A DNA stretch of 8,066 nt from NCBI GenBank assembly GCA_002393975.1, contig DGSM01000015.1, forward strand, positions 1 through 8,066. The letters run 5' to 3'. The stretch is from Clostridiales bacterium UBA4362 (lineage in GTDB: Bacteria; Bacillota; Clostridia; TANB77; CAG-508). The first letter of the stretch is position 1. Each line of letters opens with the position of its first letter. The translations under genes were made by a program, and so were the position numbers. Below are positions 4,494 through 8,066 of this stretch, one piece after another. The notes below the pieces were generated by a model that was not told where the DNA came from, made no database searches, and saw only the letters and a program-made list of their open reading frames with translations.

Positions 4494-5483
4494 TTATATA
4501 ACCTCTTCTCGTTTTTCTTCAACTCCAGTAGCAACTACTGTAACAATAACTTTTTGTCCTAACTCAGGCTTGATATTAGTACCAAATATTATATTTGCTT
4601 CAGAGTTAACTTTTTCAGAAATTAGACTTGCACTTCTATTGATATCATCTAATCCTATATCTTCTCCACCCTTAATGTTAAAGATAACACCTTTAGCATC
4701 ATTAATAGTGCTTTCAGTTAAAGGATTCTTTAAAGCATTGATTGTTGCTTCTTCAATCTTATTGTCTCCCTCTGCTTCTCCAATTCCCATATATGCTAAT
4801 CCTTCATAGCTGAAAATTGTTTTAACATCTGCAAAGTCAACATTTATTGTTCCAATAGAAAATACTAAATCAGTAATTGATTCAACTGCTTGTCTTAAAA
4901 CATCATCTGTCATTTTAAATGCATCAATAATAGATGTATTTGTTCCTGAATTTTCTAATAGTTTATTATTATCTATTACAATTAAAGAATTAACATTAGA
5001 TTTTAATTTCTCAATTCCCATGTCTGCTTTAATTTTTCTAGGCTTTCCTTCAAAAGCAAATGGTCTAGTAACAATAGCGATAGTATCAATTCCCATCTTT
5101 CTAGCTTCTCTAGCTATAACAGGAATTGCACCAGTACCTGTTCCTCCACCCATTCCAGCTGTTAGGAATAAAAGGTCAGTATCTTCTAAATTCTTTATAA
5201 TTTCTTCAATGTCCTCAATAGCAGCTTGCTCACCTATATCAGGATTTGCACCTGCTCCAAGTCCACCTGTTAATTCTTTACCAATTTGTATTGTTTGGCA
5301 TAATTTTTGATTAGCTCTTTCAAGTGATTTTCTTTCAGTATTTACTAAAAAATATTCTGCACCTGATATATCACTGTTAATCATTTGGTTTACTGCGTTA
5401 TTTCCGCCTCCGCCAATTCCCATAACTTTAATTCGAATCGTATCTTTTGTATAATGGTTTGATTGTCTCTGATCTAGCACCAT
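4494..5483 (-). CDS. ftsZ: Cell division GTPase FtsZ, without C-terminal linker and peptide
   Basis: FtsZ is the tubulin-like GTPase that polymerises into the division ring. The nucleotide-binding half is clear: GIGGGGNNA (residues 22-30), GLGAGANPDIG (74-84), the signature GGGTGTG (112-118), TRPFAFEGK (139-147) and the DDVLRQ helix (193-198). The catalytic T7 loop is intact as INVDFADVKT (213-222). The second domain ends at VTVVATGV (314-321), and only eight residues follow. Typical FtsZ proteins have 350-400 residues with a variable linker and a C-terminal IPxFLR-like peptide that binds FtsA, SepF and other partners; both are absent. NTERKSL (48-54) replaces the usual NTDxQAL. GGAGG lies 5 nt before the ATG, and a TTGAAA/TATAAT promoter lies upstream. 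The neighbours are spo0A rather than ftsA or other division genes, so this may be a second, specialised FtsZ. Confidence 0.95.
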   Translation of the reverse strand: MVLDQRQSNHYTKDTIRIKVMGIGGGGNNAVNQMINSDISGAEYFLVNTERKSLERANQKLCQTIQIGKELTGGLGAGANPDIGEQAAIEDIEEIIKNLEDTDLLFLTAGMGGGTGTGAIPVIAREARKMGIDTIAIVTRPFAFEGKPRKIKADMGIEKLKSNVNSLIVIDNNKLLENSGTNTSIIDAFKMTDDVLRQAVESITDLVFSIGTINVDFADVKTIFSYEGLAYMGIGEAEGDNKIEEATINALKNPLTESTINDAKGVIFNIKGGEDIGLDDINRSASLISEKVNSEANIIFGTNIKPELGQKVIVTVVATGVEEKREEVI

Positions 5484-5512
5484 CTATTCCTCCGATTCTA
5501 AAATTTACGTCT

Positions 5513-5540
5513 ATTATATAATAATTTGGGATTTTTTCAA
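5513..5540 (-). promoter_or_regulatory. Sigma-A-type promoter of ftsZ
   Basis: On the minus strand, TTGAAA (5540-5535), a 16-bp spacer and TATAAT (5518-5513) lie 30 bp before the ftsZ ATG. No terminator is seen between spo0A and this promoter, so ftsZ may also be read from the spo0A transcript. Confidence 0.75.
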
Positions 5541-5542
5541 GT

Positions 5543-5556
5543 AATTTGGCGAAATT
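5543..5556. promoter_or_regulatory. 0A-box-like site next to the ftsZ -35
   Basis: TGGCGAA (5547-5553, plus strand) fits the 0A-box core TGNCGAA and sits 6 bp upstream of the ftsZ -35. It is also the centre of an inverted repeat, AATTT-GGCG-AAATT (5543-5556). About two TGNCGAA matches are expected by chance in a window of this size and composition, so the call depends on position. Confidence 0.4.
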
Positions 5557-5578
5557 TAGGCAATTTAATCGAATAAAA

Positions 5579-6397
5579 CTATCTATTAGGATTTTCTTCC
5601 CAATTTATGTAATCATTTTCGAATTTTACTTTATCGGCTGCAATAGCTATAAATTCGCTGTTTGTAGGTCTTCTATTTTCATTATTTTCATTCTCAAAAA
5701 TATTATTCATTAGCAATGAATGTTTTTTATTCCATGCTTCCGAAATAGCATTTCTCATTGCTCTTTCAACTCTTTGAGCTGTAGTTTTATTATGTTTAGC
5801 AATTACTGGATAAATACATTTAGTAATAGCATTTAACCCTGTCTCGTCTTGAGCGGCCATCATTATAGCTTGAATCAAAAACTTGTATCCACTTAAATGT
5901 GCTGGTATTCCTATTTCATGCATAAAATTAGTTATTATAGCTTCTCTATTATAAATAGTATCTTCCTCATTTACCATTATATATTGCATTGCTTTTTCTT
6001 TATATCTTTTTCCGCTTCTAGTATTTCTTTCTATTTCATATATTTCTTCCATTCTTTTTTCTAAAAGGCCTAAATTTATTGGCCTTACAAAATAATAACT
6101 TGCTCCTCTTTTTAAGGTTGCTTGTATAATATTTTCACTATCTATTCTTGATAAAACAAAAATTATGGGATCAACCTTTAAATGCATCTCTTTTATCTTA
6201 TCTATTACCCCTATTCCATCAAGTTTAGGTAAAATAACATCTATTAAGATTGCATCTGGCTTTTTTTGAGCTATTAAATCTATAGCTGTCTCGCCATTAT
6301 CAGTTACTCCTACTACATTAATTTTTTCACTTTTGTTAAATCTATTTTCTAAAACATTTTTAAAATTGGCATTTGCTTGTACAATAATTAAATTCAT
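5579..6397 (-). CDS. spo0A: Spo0A homologue, master regulator of sporulation, with degenerate receiver
   Basis: Spo0A is the response regulator that triggers sporulation when phosphorylated. Residues 1-120 are a receiver domain with the phospho-acceptor Asp at 53 (ILIDVILPKLDG). Residues of about 150-262 are the Spo0A DNA-binding domain, very well conserved: MHEIGIPAHLSGY, TKCIYPVIAKHNKTTAQRVERA (recognition region) and RPTNSEFIAIAADK. The receiver is unusual. The acidic pair of the metal site is missing (VQANAN where the family has VADDN), the conserved Thr is Ser (VLSRID) and the conserved Lys of the KPF motif is Arg (VRPIN). The product is 272 residues, near the usual 260-275. AAGGAGG fits the second of two consecutive ATGs (6 nt, at 6397) better than the first (3 nt, at 6400). 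It has its own consensus promoter, follows yigZ across a terminator and precedes ftsZ. Confidence 0.95.
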   Translation of the reverse strand: MNLIIVQANANFKNVLENRFNKSEKINVVGVTDNGETAIDLIAQKKPDAILIDVILPKLDGIGVIDKIKEMHLKVDPIIFVLSRIDSENIIQATLKRGASYYFVRPINLGLLEKRMEEIYEIERNTRSGKRYKEKAMQYIMVNEEDTIYNREAIITNFMHEIGIPAHLSGYKFLIQAIMMAAQDETGLNAITKCIYPVIAKHNKTTAQRVERAMRNAISEAWNKKHSLLMNNIFENENNENRRPTNSEFIAIAADKVKFENDYINWEENPNR

Positions 6398-6430
6398 CAT
6401 AATCCTCCTTTAATTTGTTTTCAAAATTTA

Positions 6431-6459
6431 ATTGTAGGCCTTCTTCCATATTATGTCAA
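6431..6459 (-). promoter_or_regulatory. Consensus sigma-A-type promoter of spo0A
   Basis: On the minus strand, TTGACA (6459-6454), a 17-bp spacer and TACAAT (6436-6431) lie 33 bp before the start codon. It is the best -35 in the window. It lies downstream of the yigZ terminator, so spo0A has independent transcription. Confidence 0.85.
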
Positions 6460-6489
6460 GTTACGCTTTACTTTTTTCTACAAAAAAGC

Positions 6490-6518
6490 AAAAAGTGCTT
6501 GAAATTCAAGCACTTTTT
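6490..6518 (-). terminator. Strong intrinsic terminator after yigZ
   Basis: AAAAAGTGCTTGAA and TTCAAGCACTTTTT are perfect 14-bp arms around a single A (in practice about a 12-bp stem with a 5-nt loop). The minus strand continues as GCTTTTTTG. It ends the baiN-like/yigZ transcript before spo0A. Confidence 0.9.
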
Positions 6519-6530
6519 CGGTATCCAGTT

Positions 6531-6547
6531 TTCGACATTTTTCGCCA
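6531..6547 (-). promoter_or_regulatory. Tandem 0A-box-like sites upstream of spo0A
   Basis: The minus strand reads TGGCGAA (6547-6541) and then TGTCGAA (6537-6531), start to start exactly 10 bp, in the same orientation. TGTCGAA is the exact core of the Bacillus subtilis 0A box, and tandem boxes one helical turn apart are the arrangement known to bind a Spo0A dimer. A weaker TACCGAA lies 14 bp further on (6523-6517). The pair lies 72 bp upstream of the spo0A -35, with the yigZ terminator in between. Confidence 0.5.
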
Positions 6548-6561
6548 ATTCTTATCAATTT

Positions 6562-7161
6562 TTATACATTTATAACAATATTTTCATTAGTAATTTTACT
6601 ATTTTCTATTAAATTGTAATTCTGTTTCAAAACCTCATAACTTTCCTTTATAGAGGTTAATGTAATAGTAATTTTTTCTCCATATTCAATGTTTTTGATT
6701 GTGATATTGTTGTTTTGGCATATATATTTAATCTTTTCAAGATTTTCATAATTTGCTACTATTTCATACTCAATACCATTTGTTTTATTTACTATTTTTG
6801 CATTTTCCAAAGCAAGCGTAAATGCATCAGAATAAGCTTTAACAAGTCCTCCTGTTCCTAAAAGAGTTCCTCCAAAATATCTAGTAACCACTACTAAAAT
6901 ATTGTTCAAATTTCTTTTCTTGATAATATCTAGAAGAGGTGTTCCCGCTGTTCCTTGTGGCTCTCCATCATCTGAAAATCGTTCCAAATTATCTATTTTA
7001 TAACTAAATACATGATGTTTAGCATCAAAATATTTTTTCTTTATTTCATCAATTTTTTCTTTTGCAATTGACTCATCTTCTATGTAAAAAACTTCTGCTA
7101 TAAATCTAGATCTTTTTACTTCTATTTCTCCAATTGCATAGCTATCAATCGATTGGAACAC
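6562..7161 (-). CDS. yigZ: YigZ/IMPACT family protein
   Basis: The protein belongs to the YigZ (UPF0029/IMPACT N-terminal) family. Conserved features are KRSRFIA (16-22), HH (49-50), the signature FSDDGEPQGTAGTPLLDII (62-80) and LVVVTRYFGGTLLGTGGLVKAY (89-110). The C-terminal third is a divergent ferredoxin-like domain. At 199 residues it is close to the usual 200-215. The eukaryotic relative IMPACT modulates Gcn2 signalling in translation control; the bacterial role is poorly defined, with nucleic acid or ribosome-related functions suggested. The start is a GTG at 7161 with AGGAGG 5 nt upstream; no ATG lies nearby in frame. The 21-bp gap to the upstream flavoprotein gene and the lack of a terminator indicate one operon, closed by the terminator at 6490-6518. 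Confidence 0.92.
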   Translation of the reverse strand: MFQSIDSYAIGEIEVKRSRFIAEVFYIEDESIAKEKIDEIKKKYFDAKHHVFSYKIDNLERFSDDGEPQGTAGTPLLDIIKKRNLNNILVVVTRYFGGTLLGTGGLVKAYSDAFTLALENAKIVNKTNGIEYEIVANYENLEKIKYICQNNNITIKNIEYGEKITITLTSIKESYEVLKQNYNLIENSKITNENIVINV

Positions 7162-7182
7162 TTTTTCCTCCTTTTATTCCTT

Positions 7183-8066
7183 TTATAATAACATTCCTGC
7201 TGTATATCCTGTAGAATAAGCAATTTGTAAATTAAATCCTCCTGTGTATGCATCTACATCAATAATTTCTCCTGCAAAATACAAGTCTTTTATTAATTTA
7301 GACTCCATTGTTTTTGGATTTATCTCTTTAGTAGAAATTCCTCCAGCAGTTACTATTGCTTCATCTATTGGCCTAAAGCCTATTACTTCAACTTCGAATT
7401 CTTTTAATAGTTTTACTAATTTTCTTCTTTCTTCTTTTGTTATCTCATTTACTTTTTTATCTATACCCATTTTTTTCACAATTATAGGAATCAATTTTTG
7501 AGGAAGTAATTTGTCTAAACTATTTCTAAAGTCTTTATTTTTAGTTTCACTAAAATCTCTTAAAATTCTTTCATCCAATTTTTCTTCTGTTAATGCTGGT
7601 TTAAAATCTATTATTATTTTAGTGTTTTTTATTCCACAATGGGCTAATTTTGATGATGAACTTAAAATAATTGGTCCAGATATTCCAAAGTGAGTAAATA
7701 GCATTTCACCAAAGTCCTCATAAATATTTTTGCCATCATTTATTACTTTTATAGAAACATTTTTTAAATTTAGACCTTGTAAATCCTGACACATTTGTAA
7801 GTCTTCATTGCTTGCAATTAATCCAACTAATGATGGTTTTAAATCAATAATTGTATGTCCTACTCTTTCTGCCATTTTATATCCATCACCAGTTGAGCCT
7901 GTCATAGGATAACTTTTTCCTCCAGTTGCTAAAATTACCTTATCTGCATATAGTTTTCCTTTATTAGTTTCTACCCCTATAACTTTTCCATTTTCAACAA
8001 TTAGTTGTTTACACGAAGTATCAAATAAAATATTTACTCCTTTAAGTTTTCTTTTCAAAGCATCTA
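7183..8066 (-). CDS. BaiN/HI0933-family FAD-dependent oxidoreductase (5' end outside window)
   Basis: The frame is open to the right edge, so about 293 residues of a protein usually around 400-420 long are visible and the N-terminal FAD-binding Rossmann motif is missing. The family is identified by the central DKVILATGGKSYPMTGSTGDGY (the dinucleotide-fold ATGG segment typical of HI0933-like flavoproteins), by MLFTHFGISGPIIL, and by the C-terminal block AGEIIDVDAYTGGFNLQIAYSTG, which closes the FAD site. A TTG at 8058 is not the start, because coding sequence continues upstream of it. Members are annotated as NAD(P)/FAD-dependent oxidoreductases; BaiN acts on bile acid intermediates in some Clostridia, but most have no known substrate, so no reaction is claimed here. 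It is co-transcribed with yigZ. Confidence 0.92.
   Translation of the reverse strand, partial: DALKRKLKGVNILFDTSCKQLIVENGKVIGVETNKGKLYADKVILATGGKSYPMTGSTGDGYKMAERVGHTIIDLKPSLVGLIASNEDLQMCQDLQGLNLKNVSIKVINDGKNIYEDFGEMLFTHFGISGPIILSSSSKLAHCGIKNTKIIIDFKPALTEEKLDERILRDFSETKNKDFRNSLDKLLPQKLIPIIVKKMGIDKKVNEITKEERRKLVKLLKEFEVEVIGFRPIDEAIVTAGGISTKEINPKTMESKLIKDLYFAGEIIDVDAYTGGFNLQIAYSTGYTAGMLL

Noticed and set aside
4320..4500. Possible frameshift that would have removed a normal FtsZ tail
   Set aside because: The frame after the stop was read and no IPxFLR-like motif or Gln/Pro-rich linker was found; the region instead carries a separate ORF with a coupled start.
4570..5310. Plus-strand open frames antisense to ftsZ
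   Set aside because: They are mirror frames of the strongly conserved ftsZ, without ribosome sites.
7244..7693. Plus-strand open frames antisense to the flavoprotein gene
   Set aside because: They are antisense to conserved flavoprotein motifs, have low-complexity translation and no expression signals.
8041..8058. TTG at 8058 as the start of the flavoprotein
   Set aside because: In-frame coding sequence continues to the window edge, no ribosome site precedes the TTG, and the family has a further N-terminal FAD-binding region.

Overview
The window comes from a very AT-rich genome (about 30% GC by eye) with Firmicutes-type expression signals: strong AGGAGG ribosome sites, TTGACA/TATAAT and extended TGnTATAAT promoters, and a hairpin plus T-run terminator after most genes. 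A Spo0A homologue places it in a spore-forming lineage of Bacillota. Clostridia or a related uncultured gut group fits best; the exact taxon cannot be read from the sequence.

Left part (1-1860): the 3' end of a TetR-family repressor gene (+) converges on a gene for a 362-residue, soluble, apparently all-helical protein of unknown function (-). The two share a bidirectional terminator. Middle part (1860-3850): a short family I inorganic pyrophosphatase gene (-) diverges from a gene for a polytopic membrane protein (+). On either side of this pair lies a small minus-strand cassette at about 45-46% GC, one encoding a 77-residue orphan protein and the other a 79-residue XRE-type DNA-binding protein. 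Each cassette has its own promoter, AGGAGG site and terminator, and both look acquired. Seven perfect copies of a 7-bp repeat follow the membrane protein gene.

Right part (3850-8066, all minus strand), in transcription order: the 3' part of a BaiN/HI0933-type flavoprotein gene, yigZ, a strong terminator, spo0A, ftsZ, a 54-residue ORF coupled to the ftsZ stop codon, and a gene for a 114-residue acidic, low-complexity protein. spo0A and ftsZ each have a recognisable sigma-A-type promoter, and 0A-box-like sites (TGNCGAA) lie upstream of both.

The most interesting section is spo0A-ftsZ. This Spo0A keeps the phospho-acceptor Asp and a well-conserved DNA-binding domain but has lost the acidic metal-binding pair of the receiver. 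The neighbouring FtsZ has an intact GTPase core but stops right after it, without the C-terminal linker and the conserved peptide that normally binds membrane tethers. The linkage and the 0A-like site next to the ftsZ -35 suggest, as inference only, a division module under direct Spo0A control. No RNA genes, CRISPR arrays, transposases or integrases were seen, and no gene-free stretch exceeds 300 bases.
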